Shown: piece by piece, positions 48,730 through 57,063 of the stretch
Layout: every line of letters begins with the position of its first letter
Position numbering within the stretch: position 1 is the first letter of the stretch
Assembly: GCA_028867035.1 (NCBI GenBank)
Contig: JAGWHB010000002.1
Location: 334,852 to 398,851 of the forward strand
From: Nitrososphaerota archaeon
Lineage (GTDB): Archaea; Thermoproteota; Nitrososphaeria; Nitrososphaerales; Gagatemarchaeaceae
DNA: 64,000 nucleotides
Reading direction: 5' to 3'
Notes under the pieces: generated by a model
Told to the model about the DNA's origin: nothing
What the model saw: only the letters and a program-made list of their open reading frames with translations
Database searches by the model: none
Position numbers and translations under genes: made by a program

Positions 48730-48910
48730 GGCTTGTGGGAAGTAAGCGCGCTATGCCAAATCCGCTCGAATACTTTCAGCGACGCCTCTCTTGAGTTTGA
48801 AATTTTCCGGTACTCCCAAGTCCAAGGCAAAGCCTCGGAGGAGGTACGCAGCGTCATTGTGATTAGAATGCATAAAGTGGGCATGATAGGAATGAGCGCC
48901 GGGACTGGGA

Positions 48911-48936
48911 CTTCCCTCCTCTCTTCGGGAGAGGAT
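48911..48936 (-). other. tRNA-Ser intron 3 (26 nt, in the T-loop)
   Basis: Lies in the T-loop between TTCAAA and T (about position 59/60). It contains the hairpin CCTCTC-CCGAA-GAGAGG. Its removal restores TTCAAAT and the perfect CTGGG/CCCAG stem. Confidence 0.8.
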
Positions 48937-48966
48937 TTTGAACCCAGAACCCGCTTGCGCGAGACA

Positions 48967-48983
48967 GGCTCGCCAGTTGGATG
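48967..48983 (-). other. tRNA-Ser intron 2 (17 nt)
   Basis: Interrupts the 3' side of the anticodon stem (TCC^TG). Both ends carry CC, so the junction could lie up to 2 nt away. Without removing it the stem cannot form. Confidence 0.75.
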
Positions 48984-48993
48984 GGATTTCCAG

Positions 48994-49008
48994 GCTTGCG
49001 CAACGCAT
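48994..49008 (-). other. tRNA-Ser intron 1 (15 nt)
   Basis: Separates anticodon-stem CAGGA from the loop CTGGAAA, between positions 31 and 32. It can form TGCG-TTG-CGCA, a hairpin suited to a bulge-helix-bulge splice site. Position is outside the usual 37/38. Confidence 0.75.
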
Positions 49009-49062
49009 TCCTGCGCCCTACCAGATTAGGCGATCCCGGCAAGTCCGACCCGTAAGGAGGGC

Positions 49063-49072
49063 GCTTAAAACC
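49063..49072 (-). promoter_or_regulatory. TATA-like box for tRNA-Ser
   Basis: GGTTTTAAGC on the minus strand, 27 nt from the tRNA 5' end and next to the cbf5 stop codon. The tRNA can therefore be transcribed on its own. Confidence 0.5.
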
Positions 49073-50085
49073 TAATTCGTGGATGTGGTCTTCGGCGCTT
49101 CGGTCCTCTTCTTGGACTGAGTTTTCCAGAGCCGCGGATAGGTGCCGGCTTTCATGACAACCCTCTCGGTTGTCGATGCAAGGCCCCTTCGAAGAGGCCC
49201 TATCTGCTCTGTCGCGAGAAGCGCCTTGCCTATGGCGACCAGCTCGTACTTGGCGCTCATCAAAGCGATTGTGTCGTCCTTCTTGATCCCTTCTGAAATC
49301 GAGAGTATCCCTGGGATGCCGAGCCGGGCCCCGTGGCAGATGGCGTCCACGGCCGAATCTCGTATCACTATCCTTCCTATGTCCCCCAGGGAGTCCTCGA
49401 TGGGGAGGACAGACTTTCGGATGGGAGCTTCCTCCCCCTCCTTGAGGCGGAAGACCGCGTCGTTCAGCTGGTGAAGGGTGACAAGGCCCTGCCCCTCGTC
49501 AAGGGGGCCAACCTTCGTCCTCCGCAGCTCGACCATGGTCGCCCCCACCCCGAGGAGCTCGCCGATGTCGTAGACCAGCTTGCGGATGTAGGTCCCCGAC
49601 TGGCAGAGGACCCTGAACAAGTGGAGGTTGCCGGCGGACTCGGTTATCTCGAACTCGTGGATGGTCCTGCTCCTCGTCTGCCTGCTCACCGAGGAGCGCT
49701 GGGGGGGCCTCTGGAATATCTCCCCCGTGAACTCTTCGACGACCCGGTTGAAATCCTTCTTCGGGACGGAAGAATGGACCCTCATCACCCCGCGGTATTC
49801 CTTCGGGAACAGGAGCAGGAGGCTGAGCGCCCTCGTCGATTGGCCGAGGCCGATGGGGAGGAGGCCCGAGACGGGTGGGTCCAGGGTGCCGCTGTGGCCC
49901 GCCTTCTCGACCCCCAGGAGCTTACGGGTCCACGCCACCACCTCGTGGCTGGTGGGGCCGCGCGGCTTGTCCAGGGGGATCAGGCCATATTCCAGCAGCA
50001 TGGGTATGGGACGGGCCGAAGGCGCGTGTCCGTGGCTCGCATCGCTCGGCTCCTCGTCCAAGACAAGCATCTTGCGGGGCTGCAA
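49072..50085 (-). CDS. cbf5: tRNA/rRNA pseudouridine synthase Cbf5
   Basis: A 337-aa catalytic subunit of H/ACA RNPs, also active on tRNA U55. The catalytic Asp69 is in GHSGTLDPPVSG. The TruB-type core contains KPRGPTSHEVV, SGTYIRKLVYDIGELLG and MVELRRTKVG. The C-terminal PUA domain (from about residue 245) includes IVIRDSAVDAICHGARLGIPGI. It ends the large ribosomal cluster, 1 nt after cmk. The L14e and L34e genes often found here in other archaea are absent. Confidence 0.94.
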   Translation of the reverse strand: MQPRKMLVLDEEPSDASHGHAPSARPIPMLLEYGLIPLDKPRGPTSHEVVAWTRKLLGVEKAGHSGTLDPPVSGLLPIGLGQSTRALSLLLLFPKEYRGVMRVHSSVPKKDFNRVVEEFTGEIFQRPPQRSSVSRQTRSRTIHEFEITESAGNLHLFRVLCQSGTYIRKLVYDIGELLGVGATMVELRRTKVGPLDEGQGLVTLHQLNDAVFRLKEGEEAPIRKSVLPIEDSLGDIGRIVIRDSAVDAICHGARLGIPGILSISEGIKKDDTIALMSAKYELVAIGKALLATEQIGPLRRGLASTTERVVMKAGTYPRLWKTQSKKRTEAPKTTSTN

Positions 50086-50086
50086 G

Positions 50087-50647
50087 TCAGTCCCTTCTGT
50101 TCTTCACGTAGTGGATGACGATTTCCGCCACCTTCCCCTCTTCGATGGTGTCGGTCTCGACCACGAGGTCGAAGGGGGCCAGGTCCTTGCCGAACTCTAT
50201 GCCGTAGATTTTCTTGTACAGTTTGTAGTTCTCGATGTCCCTCACCGAAAGGATGCTCTTGCACTTTAAGACTGGGACGCCATCCCTTTTCGACATCCTG
50301 GTCGCCCTGCTCTTCACGCTTCCGGAGAGCCAGACCTTGAGCCCGTCTTCTGTGAGCCAGGGGACCGGGTAGCTGGTGATCACCACGTTTCCCTTCTTCG
50401 CCTTTTGGAGCAGCCTGGCATCGACCTCCTTGTCGAAGTTCGAGGAGCGCTTTCTTTCCTGGAGGAACTTCATCCCCTCCCCCTTGTCCCACCAGTCTTC
50501 GCCTCCGGGGGTGTACCCTTCTTCCACGGCCATCTCTTTGAGGACGTCTCCGCCGCCGACCATGAGGGCCCCCAAGGACTCGGCGACCTTGCGGGAGACC
50601 GTAGTCTTCCCCACGGCAGGCATACCCGAGATGATGATGGCCTTCAT
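50087..50647 (-). CDS. cmk: Archaeal-type cytidylate kinase
   Basis: A 186-aa P-loop kinase (GMPAVGKTT, residues 8-16) of the archaeal Cmk group that phosphorylates CMP or dCMP. It carries a lid-like RATRMSKRDG segment and an Arg-rich region. The ATG at 50647 starts the P-loop domain directly; the open frame runs upstream into the preceding gene. The position between the DUF106 gene and cbf5 is the usual one. Confidence 0.85.
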   Translation of the reverse strand: MKAIIISGMPAVGKTTVSRKVAESLGALMVGGGDVLKEMAVEEGYTPGGEDWWDKGEGMKFLQERKRSSNFDKEVDARLLQKAKKGNVVITSYPVPWLTEDGLKVWLSGSVKSRATRMSKRDGVPVLKCKSILSVRDIENYKLYKKIYGIEFGKDLAPFDLVVETDTIEEGKVAEIVIHYVKNRRD

Positions 50648-50658
50648 TCTGGCACTCT

Positions 50659-51564
50659 CTAAGGAGTCGTGTGCAGGAGCTTGCCTATCATGGTGGAGAA
50701 TGTGAACGAGCTGAGGAAGTACCACCAGAACAAGCTGACCTGGAGGTACGAGTATTGCGTCGGCGACGCGAAGTAGGGGATGGGGATGGGGGTGTATGCC
50801 ACGATGACCCCGTATCCGCCAAGGAAAGTGGCCATCAGGTAGTAAACGCCCAGGAGCGGTATGAAGGTGATGGCGGTGACTTTGAGCCTCGCCCTCTGGA
50901 CCTTGAACTGCTCCTGTTGCACCGCGAGGTTCCGCTTGTTCAGCTTGTCCAGCTTGACCTTGTCCTTGGCAAGGGTAGCCTCGCGCTTCTCCTTGTTGAA
51001 TGCGTTGACTTCGGCTCTCATCCTGCGCTCGGCGTTCAGGTCTACCATCCTCCGAGTGACAAGCTGTGTGACCAGACCGAGGGATATGGAAGTGAGGGTC
51101 ACCAAGATCGTGGAGACGGGAGGAACGTACTGGGGTATGGCGAAGCTCGACTGGGCCGTGGTGTTACCTGCGGTCACTTTGATGACATAGGGACCTGAAT
51201 TTCCCTTCGGGACCCAGAATTCGCAGGCTGCGAATGCGCCTGTCCCGCCGGTCCTGCAGGAGTTCGTTGAGCTAGTACCATTGGTCAGTACCAGGGAGGA
51301 ACCCGCAAAGGTGGCGTTGATGTTCTGGTTCGGGGCAAGATTTTGCCCGGAGATGGACACCATGGCGCCCGGGATGTCGGAGCCCGCGCTCAGCGAGATC
51401 TTAGGGCCGTTGGGGTTCGTCGTCCCGGTCGACTTTGGGGTGAACACAGGGAGGACGAGGTAGTAGCCCACGAGGATCGCTATCAGACCGATGAGAGCAT
51501 AGGTGACGAGCCGTGAGCTCCCGGAGGAGCGACCCTGTGTCCGTCCCTTGCCCGAGGCCTTCAT
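50659..51564 (-). CDS. Oxa1/YidC-superfamily (DUF106) insertase with extra domain
   Basis: A 301-aa membrane protein of the archaeal Oxa1/EMC3-like DUF106 group, encoded next to secY and thought to insert membrane proteins. Membrane helices lie at about 19-40, 148-170, 228-250 and 275-295, with the charged coiled-coil hairpin (about 175-225) that marks the family. Between the first two helices is a ~105-residue extracytoplasmic Ig/TIG-like domain (SAGSDIPGAMVSISGQNLAPN), not part of the core family as I know it. It overlaps adk by ATGA. Confidence 0.8.
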   Translation of the reverse strand: MKASGKGRTQGRSSGSSRLVTYALIGLIAILVGYYLVLPVFTPKSTGTTNPNGPKISLSAGSDIPGAMVSISGQNLAPNQNINATFAGSSLVLTNGTSSTNSCRTGGTGAFAACEFWVPKGNSGPYVIKVTAGNTTAQSSFAIPQYVPPVSTILVTLTSISLGLVTQLVTRRMVDLNAERRMRAEVNAFNKEKREATLAKDKVKLDKLNKRNLAVQQEQFKVQRARLKVTAITFIPLLGVYYLMATFLGGYGVIVAYTPIPIPYFASPTQYSYLQVSLFWWYFLSSFTFSTMIGKLLHTTP

Positions 51565-52133
51565 GGGCTCGCCTTCTCCAGCATCTTAGCGAGGCCCAGG
51601 GCGACCTGCTCCTGCTTCCCCTGGGCGTTTCTTACTATCGAAATCGGGGCTCCGGTGAGCGTGGAGCTTACGGTGAGGAAGCTCCTGGCGAGGGCGAGTT
51701 CCTCCGTCAGGCTGTCTTTGGTGACAGCGTCGCGGTACCTGGTGGTGTCCGATGACCTCCTCTTTGCTATCTCCTCGGGGGTCGCCTCAACGAGGACCAG
51801 GTGTGTCGGCTTCATCGCCCTCACGACATCGAAGGGGAGACCCGGCCAGAACCCTTCCGGGGTGCGTATGAACAGATGGGTGTCGACCACGACAAGCCTC
51901 TCTCGCATGTTGGCGATCTTGGTGGCGGCGAACTTCTGGAGCCGCTTCTGCTTCTCCACGGGCAGCTTCCTCATCTCGTCCCTGTTCTTTACAAGCTTCT
52001 GCGAAAGGCCCGCCTCGAACATTATGGTGCCGAAGTTCGCCAGCTTGGCTCCTTTGAATCCTGCGACGAGCATGTCCACCACGGTGGTCTTCCCTACCCC
52101 TGGGATTCCCACCACTACCACCCGCAGACCCAA
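51561..52133 (-). CDS. adkA: Adenylate kinase, archaeal type
   Basis: A 190-aa AMP kinase of the trimeric archaeal type, with P-loop VGIPGVGKTT (8-17) and FGTIMFEAG, VVVDTHLFIRTPEGFWPG and RRSSDTTRYRD segments. It follows secY by 3 nt, an ancient gene order shared with bacteria. Confidence 0.92.
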   Translation of the reverse strand: MGLRVVVVGIPGVGKTTVVDMLVAGFKGAKLANFGTIMFEAGLSQKLVKNRDEMRKLPVEKQKRLQKFAATKIANMRERLVVVDTHLFIRTPEGFWPGLPFDVVRAMKPTHLVLVEATPEEIAKRRSSDTTRYRDAVTKDSLTEELALARSFLTVSSTLTGAPISIVRNAQGKQEQVALGLAKMLEKASP

Positions 52134-52136
52134 GTG

Positions 52137-53567
52137 CTAGCTAGCTCCTATCAGCCCTGCCAGAGCCGGGGATACTTCCTCGACCTGTTCCTTCAGCAGC
52201 ATCTGGTAATACTGGAGGATGATATCGACCATCAGCAGTATACCTATGCCAGTGCCAAAGACGCCGAACAGGTCCGAGACGCCGGCGATCAGCCCTATCA
52301 GTATGCCGCCGATGATCGTGAGTGTCGGGATGTACCTGTTGAGCATCTGCTCTATCGAAAGGCCCGAGCGGCGGAAGCCGGGAACCTGGACGTCGGCGTC
52401 CATCAGGTTCTTCGCGACAGCCCTTGGATTCAGACCCCCGATTTCGACCCAGAGCCTGGCGAATATGACTGCCATGCCCACCAGGTAGGTCAGGTATATC
52501 GCGGAGTGGATCGGGTCGGCTACGGTCTGGCTCACGCTCTGCGGTGCGGTGAGGTAATAGACGAGGCCCCCAATCGGGTAGGAGCTCGTGGTGGAGTTTG
52601 ACGGAAATACGGCGAGGTAGTGGAACCACCATGGGGGGTTGCTCCCATTGTAGTTGTTCAGGAGCCTCGCGAAGAAAGTCACGTTCGCCCCCAGCGCAGA
52701 GACAAGGATGACAGGGATGTTGGAGACGTAGAGGAGCTTGATGGGGTAGACTCCCTGGAAGCCCCTGTACTTGATGGAGGTGATCGGGAGCTCGACCCTG
52801 ATCCCCTCGATGTAGATGAGGACGAGGATCATCACTATCGTGAGAGAGAAGGTGAGGAGGCTCGGATACTTGAATTCCCTGATGACTATCGAGCCCACGT
52901 CATTCGTGAAGAAGGCGCTGATGGTCGCAGGGATGAACCCGAACAGGGCCTGCTGGGTGGACGAAAGGGCGAAGGGGATCGGGGAGAAGGTATACCACAT
53001 GACCGTCTGGCAGACGCCGGCCAGGATGAACAGGCTGACCCCGCTGCCTATGCCCCACCCCTTCTGAATCAGCTCGTCGAGCAGCAGGACGAGCATGCTT
53101 GCTACGAAGAGCTGGACGAATATGACGAGCTCCTGGTTCGGAGCCAGGGCTCCGAGCGCCCCTCCGAAGATGTACGCGAAGGACTCCCCCACGATGACTA
53201 TCAGGGTGAGGAGCTTGGTGGCTGAACCGAAGATCGCTCGGTCCGCCGTGTCGCTCATGTTGAGTTTGATGATGTCGCTGCCCACCAGAAGCTGGAGGAT
53301 CAGCCCCGACGTCACTATGGGTCCGATGCCGAGCTCCATCAGGGTACCCTGGGCCGAGGCGAAGACCACCCGCAGGAACGCCAGCTGGTCCTGCTGATGG
53401 TTGGGACCGCCGAACCCGTAGAGGGGGGTGGTCGCCATGACAAGGTATGCGATTAGCGCGATTCCAGTCCACACGAACCGCTCGTTGAGAGATGGTTTCT
53501 TCTCCGGCTTCGGGATTTCGGGTAGGACGGTGCCGACGCTTTTGATGAAGTCTCGCATCGAAGCCAA
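52137..53567 (-). CDS. secY: Preprotein translocase channel SecY
   Basis: A 476-aa Sec61-alpha homologue with ten membrane helices. The N-terminal PSLNERFVWTGIALIAYLV, the plug region after GFGGPNHQQDQLAFLRVVF, GIGSGVSLFILAG, and the cytoplasmic loop RGFQGVYPIKLLYVSNIPV-like region (RGFQGVYPIK and LLYVSNIPVIL) are typical. It is in the archaeal position after uL15. Confidence 0.95.
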   Translation of the reverse strand: MASMRDFIKSVGTVLPEIPKPEKKPSLNERFVWTGIALIAYLVMATTPLYGFGGPNHQQDQLAFLRVVFASAQGTLMELGIGPIVTSGLILQLLVGSDIIKLNMSDTADRAIFGSATKLLTLIVIVGESFAYIFGGALGALAPNQELVIFVQLFVASMLVLLLDELIQKGWGIGSGVSLFILAGVCQTVMWYTFSPIPFALSSTQQALFGFIPATISAFFTNDVGSIVIREFKYPSLLTFSLTIVMILVLIYIEGIRVELPITSIKYRGFQGVYPIKLLYVSNIPVILVSALGANVTFFARLLNNYNGSNPPWWFHYLAVFPSNSTTSSYPIGGLVYYLTAPQSVSQTVADPIHSAIYLTYLVGMAVIFARLWVEIGGLNPRAVAKNLMDADVQVPGFRRSGLSIEQMLNRYIPTLTIIGGILIGLIAGVSDLFGVFGTGIGILLMVDIILQYYQMLLKEQVEEVSPALAGLIGAS

Positions 53568-53577
53568 TGGCTGAGGC

Positions 53578-53982
53578 TTACTCCTGGACCAGTATCTTTC
53601 CGCCTGCGGCCTCTATTTTAGCCTGAGCTTTCTTCGTGAAGGACGACACCTTCACCTCGTAGGCTCCGCCCACCGCGCCCGAGCCGAGGAGCTTGGCGAC
53701 CCCCATGGACGTCAGGTCCAGGGACTTCGACCCAATTGCCAGTCCGTCGAGCTGGCCCACGTTGACCCATTTCGACGGGTGCGTATAGTAGCTCGGCGGC
53801 CTGAATGGGTCGCGGCCGAAGTGGTCGGGGTCGTTGATGACCAGCCAGCTCCATTTGTGCTTGTGAAGCCCGGCGTTCCCGTGGCCCCCCTGCTTGCCCG
53901 AGTGCCTGTGCTGACCGATCTGACCGTAGCCGTGGGTCCTCATCCCTCTGTAGCGTCTTCCCTTGCGCGCCCTTGTCGGCAT
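53578..53982 (-). CDS. rpl15: Large-subunit ribosomal protein uL15
   Basis: A 134-aa uL15. The N-terminal RKGRRYRGMRTHGYGQIGQHRHSGKQGGHGNAG-type basic tail (MRTHGYGQIGQHRHSGKQGG seen) enters the 23S core; the globular part ends in ...KAQAKIEAAGGKILVQE. It is 1 nt from uL30. Confidence 0.95.
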   Translation of the reverse strand: MPTRARKGRRYRGMRTHGYGQIGQHRHSGKQGGHGNAGLHKHKWSWLVINDPDHFGRDPFRPPSYYTHPSKWVNVGQLDGLAIGSKSLDLTSMGVAKLLGSGAVGGAYEVKVSSFTKKAQAKIEAAGGKILVQE

Positions 53983-53983
53983 G

Positions 53984-54448
53984 TCAGATCATCCTCCTGA
54001 CTACCTCTTCTAGGTTGGGGTTGCTGCCGAGGAGCCCCTTTTCGGTGAACTGCCTGCGGAGGGTCCTCCTGAAACCTCCCTTGGGGGGTGCGAGCCTGAA
54101 GTAGGGCAGCACGCCGGCGAGGGCGGAGAGCCTCACCTGGTCCTTGAGCATCTTGGACGCCAGGTCCTTGTGGTCCTTGTACCCGAGCTGCTTCAACGAA
54201 GCCTGGTCCAGGGGCCTCGCGGTGCTGACCCTCCCCCTTTTCGCCAGGAGGTCAGTCAGCAGTCCTTCTTCGACCGGGGCCCATGCGACATAGTCCTTGC
54301 ACAGCCTGAGGATGCCCACGGTTGGAAGGTCGTCGGTGACGACGGAGGCCGAGAACTTCTTTGCCACCCAGAGCTCGTTGAGAGCCTTCCTCACGCCCGA
54401 GGAGCTGTTGATCTGCCCGTGGAGGTTGACGACAAGGATGAGTCCCAT
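53984..54448 (-). CDS. rpl30: Large-subunit ribosomal protein uL30
   Basis: A 154-aa archaeal/eukaryotic-type uL30, longer than the bacterial one. LILVVNLHGQINSSSGVRKAL and VGILRLCKDYVAWAPVEEGLL are characteristic, and PPKGGFRRTLRRQFTEKGLLG is the C-terminal signature. Confidence 0.94.
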   Translation of the reverse strand: MGLILVVNLHGQINSSSGVRKALNELWVAKKFSASVVTDDLPTVGILRLCKDYVAWAPVEEGLLTDLLAKRGRVSTARPLDQASLKQLGYKDHKDLASKMLKDQVRLSALAGVLPYFRLAPPKGGFRRTLRRQFTEKGLLGSNPNLEEVVRRMI

Positions 54449-54458
54449 CGCATTTCAC

Positions 54459-55088
54459 CTATACGTTGAGCCCGTGCGACTGCCTGAAAGCGTCGTAGAC
54501 GGCGTTGGCCAGAGAGGACATGGTGTTGGTGGACCCGAAGGTCTTCACCCAGGCGTCTTTCACCCCTGCGAGCTGGAGGAGGCTCTTCAGGGCGGGGCCG
54601 GCGACAAGGCCCAGGGCTCTCGGCGCGGGCATTATCTCCACCGTAACACTCCCCGACTTGCCTCTGATCTTGTATGGAACTGAGTGCGGCCGCCCGTCCC
54701 GGCACTCCCATGAGCCGCAGCCCAGCTTGACCGGGATGATGTTGAGGAGGGCAGCGGTTGTGGCCTTCTCGATCGCCTCCCTGGTCTGCATGGCCTTGCC
54801 CTTGCCGACGCCGAACCAGCCCGCGCCGTTCCCCACGGCGACGATGGCCAGGAAACGCGTCAGCTCCCCTGCGTCGGTCTGCTTCTGGACGACGCTCACT
54901 CCGACCACCTCGTTCCTGAGGTCGGGGAGGAGCTTCTTGACTATCTCCGCCTCGCGTACCCTCTGGCCGTTCCTGAATATCTCGTCGAGAGAAGTGATCT
55001 TGCCTTCGTTGACCAAGGTGCCGAGCTTGGTCCTCGGGACCCAGACCTGCTCCTCCTCCTGCCTGTCCCGTCGGGCGTAGGCCATCAT
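54459..55088 (-). CDS. rps5: Small-subunit ribosomal protein uS5
   Basis: A 209-aa uS5 with its double-stranded-RNA-like domain: RFLAIVAVGNGAGWFGVGKGKA, followed by VKLGCGSWECRDGRPHSVPYKI and the C-terminal ALKSLLQLAGVKDAWVKTFGST. It overlaps uL18 by ATGA. Confidence 0.95.
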   Translation of the reverse strand: MMAYARRDRQEEEQVWVPRTKLGTLVNEGKITSLDEIFRNGQRVREAEIVKKLLPDLRNEVVGVSVVQKQTDAGELTRFLAIVAVGNGAGWFGVGKGKAMQTREAIEKATTAALLNIIPVKLGCGSWECRDGRPHSVPYKIRGKSGSVTVEIMPAPRALGLVAGPALKSLLQLAGVKDAWVKTFGSTNTMSSLANAVYDAFRQSHGLNV

Positions 55089-55669
55089 CTACGGCCCTCC
55101 GAGATGGCCGTCTTTGCCCTTTCGAACTCGGCAGGGTAGTCTTCTGGCTTGAACCCTGACTTTAGCATCGAGGAGAAAGTCCTCTCATAGGCCCCCCTGT
55201 CTTCTGCCGCGAGCTTGGATGCGAAATCGGCGATCGACTTTCCCGTCATCCTTTCGGCGCTGGGATACGCTTCCTCGCCGACCGGCACGGCGACCCCGGC
55301 GTCTACGACTCCCTTCAGGAGCGCGGTGACCCTCGAGCCCTTGATGAACGGGACGACGCCGCTGTACGCGACTGCCTCCTTGACCCCCGCTGCGAGCGCT
55401 TTCTTGCCCGCCAAAAGGCCGAGGAGGTAGCACGCCGGTGTGGACTTTGAGGACCCGTGCCAGCCCACCTTCGCCAGTTCCTTCGAATGGGTGGACGAAA
55501 GGACGACGTCCCCTTTCAGGGCGGGTTTGACGAACTGGGCGGTGACGTTCTTGTTGGAGACCCTGACGACGAGGAGGGGCCTCTGCGAGGTTATCGCCTT
55601 CCTTCTTGCCCGGTAGTCGGTCACCCCTTCGCGCCGCCTGCGGAGCAGAGGCACGTGGACGGTCTTCAC
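55085..55669 (-). CDS. rpl18: Large-subunit ribosomal protein uL18
   Basis: A 194-aa uL18 (archaeal/eukaryotic length), which binds 5S rRNA. PLLRRRREGVTDYRARRKAI opens it, VRVSNKNVTAQFVKP and SSKSTPACYLLGLLAGKKAL follow. It overlaps L19e by ATGA. Confidence 0.95.
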   Translation of the reverse strand: MKTVHVPLLRRRREGVTDYRARRKAITSQRPLLVVRVSNKNVTAQFVKPALKGDVVLSSTHSKELAKVGWHGSSKSTPACYLLGLLAGKKALAAGVKEAVAYSGVVPFIKGSRVTALLKGVVDAGVAVPVGEEAYPSAERMTGKSIADFASKLAAEDRGAYERTFSSMLKSGFKPEDYPAEFERAKTAISEGRR

Positions 55670-56100
55670 TTCTTGGCCTCCTTCACCAGGTCAAGGAGGT
55701 GCTTGACCCCTCTGACCTGTCCACCCTTGACCTGCTTGTAGAGCTTCTTGTAGGAGGCGTTGGTCAGTTCCTTCCTCTCCTTCGCCACCTTGAGCCTCCA
55801 CCTGAGCGCCCGCACCTTGGTTATCCACATGTCCTTCCTTGGATTCCTGGCTCCCGCTGTCCCTTCGGTGGAGCCCGAGCTTCGGCCCCGCTTGATCTTC
55901 TTCGATTTCGCCCTGAAACGCCCCCTAGACACGCCTCTCTTTGGAGCCACGGTTATGGCACCGAAGCCGACGAGCCCCCGGATGGTGCTCCGCGTGATGG
56001 CGTCCTGGATGAGGTCCGAATATTCGTCGTTGAATCTCACCCTGTCGACCCCGACCCCGAGTACAGAGGCGGCCAGCCTGCGCTTACTCTTTAGATTCAA
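55666..56100 (-). CDS. rpl19e: Large-subunit ribosomal protein L19e
   Basis: A 144-aa L19e. KSRRLAASVLGVGVDRVRFN-type start (KSKRRLAASVLGVG seen) and the long basic helix with GRSSGSTEGTAGARNPRKDMW are diagnostic. It overlaps L32e by 17 nt. Confidence 0.94.
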   Translation of the reverse strand: MNLKSKRRLAASVLGVGVDRVRFNDEYSDLIQDAITRSTIRGLVGFGAITVAPKRGVSRGRFRAKSKKIKRGRSSGSTEGTAGARNPRKDMWITKVRALRWRLKVAKERKELTNASYKKLYKQVKGGQVRGVKHLLDLVKEAKK

Positions 56101-56512
56101 TTATCCTCAACCCTGTCGGGTTTACCACCCTGATGCCCAGTTCCGTCGCCCTTTCGAGTATTGTAGCGCGCTTCTTCGCTCCGACGGTCCCCCCTATCCT
56201 TGCGACGTCTCTACCGGGGACCAGGCTGTCCAAGTCAGACGACCTGTAGACTATGACGTCGTAATGGCCGCTGGGGTGGAGCCCCCTCGCCTCCACCGGA
56301 CCCCGGTAACCGACCCTCACGAGCGCCGGCCACCCCTTGTCCTGGCGCCTCACCTTGTTGTCGACCCCCTTCGGCTTCCTCCACTCAGGGTGAATCCTGA
56401 CATAGCGCCAGCTCTCCTGCCTGACGAAGGCCGGCCTGGTGTCCGAGATTTCCTTCCGTTTGGCGACCAGGGCCTTCAGCCTGTTCTCCTCTGACTGTTT
56501 GGCCTTTGGCAT
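56084..56512 (-). CDS. rpl32e: Large-subunit ribosomal protein L32e
   Basis: A 142-aa L32e. FVRQESWRYVRIHPEWRKPKG and VRVGYRGPVEARGLHPSGHY are the family core. Its 3' end overlaps the start of L19e by 17 nt, so the two are translationally linked. Confidence 0.94.
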   Translation of the reverse strand: MPKAKQSEENRLKALVAKRKEISDTRPAFVRQESWRYVRIHPEWRKPKGVDNKVRRQDKGWPALVRVGYRGPVEARGLHPSGHYDVIVYRSSDLDSLVPGRDVARIGGTVGAKKRATILERATELGIRVVNPTGLRIIESKE

Positions 56513-56517
56513 GGTTT

Positions 56518-57063
56518 TTACGAGCCCTGCTCCTTATGGTATATGTATACCCCGTCGAGGAATATCCTCTGGTCCTTCCGCTTGATCTTAGTGGCCAGCT
56601 CCATGTTGGCGGCAGTCTGACCTACGTCCTCGACTGAGACCCCCTTGACTATCACGTCGTCCCCTTCGACGCTCACCTTGCAGTCCCCGACTATCTCTGA
56701 CACTCTGGGTGACCTCTCACCGACGAAGTTCTCGACGAGCACCTGGCTCCCCTTCGTCTTCACCGTGATGGGGAAGTGGGCGTAGACTACCTTCAGCCTG
56801 TAGATGTATCCCTTCGTCACGCCTGTGATCATGTTGTTCAATATGCTTGTCACCGTGTTGATTATGACGTTGTCCTTCCTCTTCACCGAGAAGGGCGAGA
56901 TCAGTATCTTGTCGCCCTGGATGGATATGTTCACGTTGACCTTGTCAAAGTCCTTCCTTGCCTCACCGAGCTTCCCCTTGATCGACAGGTTCCTCCCCTT
57001 CAGGGACCCCGTGACCCCATCCGGGAGCTCGATTGTCGTCTGCTGCACGACATCAGTAGACAT
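56518..57063 (-). CDS. rpl6: Large-subunit ribosomal protein uL6
   Basis: A 181-aa uL6 with two related domains: TIELPDGVTGSLKGRNLSIKG in the first, and VLVENFVGERSPRVSEIVGD with VEDVGQTAANMELATKIKRKD in the second. It overlaps uS8 by 11 nt. Confidence 0.95.
   Translation of the reverse strand: MSTDVVQQTTIELPDGVTGSLKGRNLSIKGKLGEARKDFDKVNVNISIQGDKILISPFSVKRKDNVIINTVTSILNNMITGVTKGYIYRLKVVYAHFPITVKTKGSQVLVENFVGERSPRVSEIVGDCKVSVEGDDVIVKGVSVEDVGQTAANMELATKIKRKDQRIFLDGVYIYHKEQGS

Larger units (their letters stand above)
48897..49040 (-). tRNA. tRNA-Ser(GGA) with three introns
   Basis: On the minus strand a 144-nt gene folds to an 86-nt serine tRNA once 58 nt are removed. Acceptor GCCGGGA pairs with TCCCGGC; D-arm GCCT/GGGC with the GG of the loop; anticodon stem CAGGA/TCCTG with loop CTGGAAA (anticodon GGA); long variable arm CTCGC-GCAA-GCGGG, which marks a type II tRNA; T-arm CTGGG-TTCAAAT-CCCAG; discriminator G. 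CCA is not encoded. A TATA-like box lies 27 nt upstream. The fit of every stem after removing the three segments makes the call strong, although exact splice points can slide by 1-2 nt. Confidence 0.88.

Noticed and set aside
48700..49029. Small frames on both strands in the guaB-cbf5 gap
   Set aside because: They cover the intron-containing tRNA-Ser and have no recognisable protein features.
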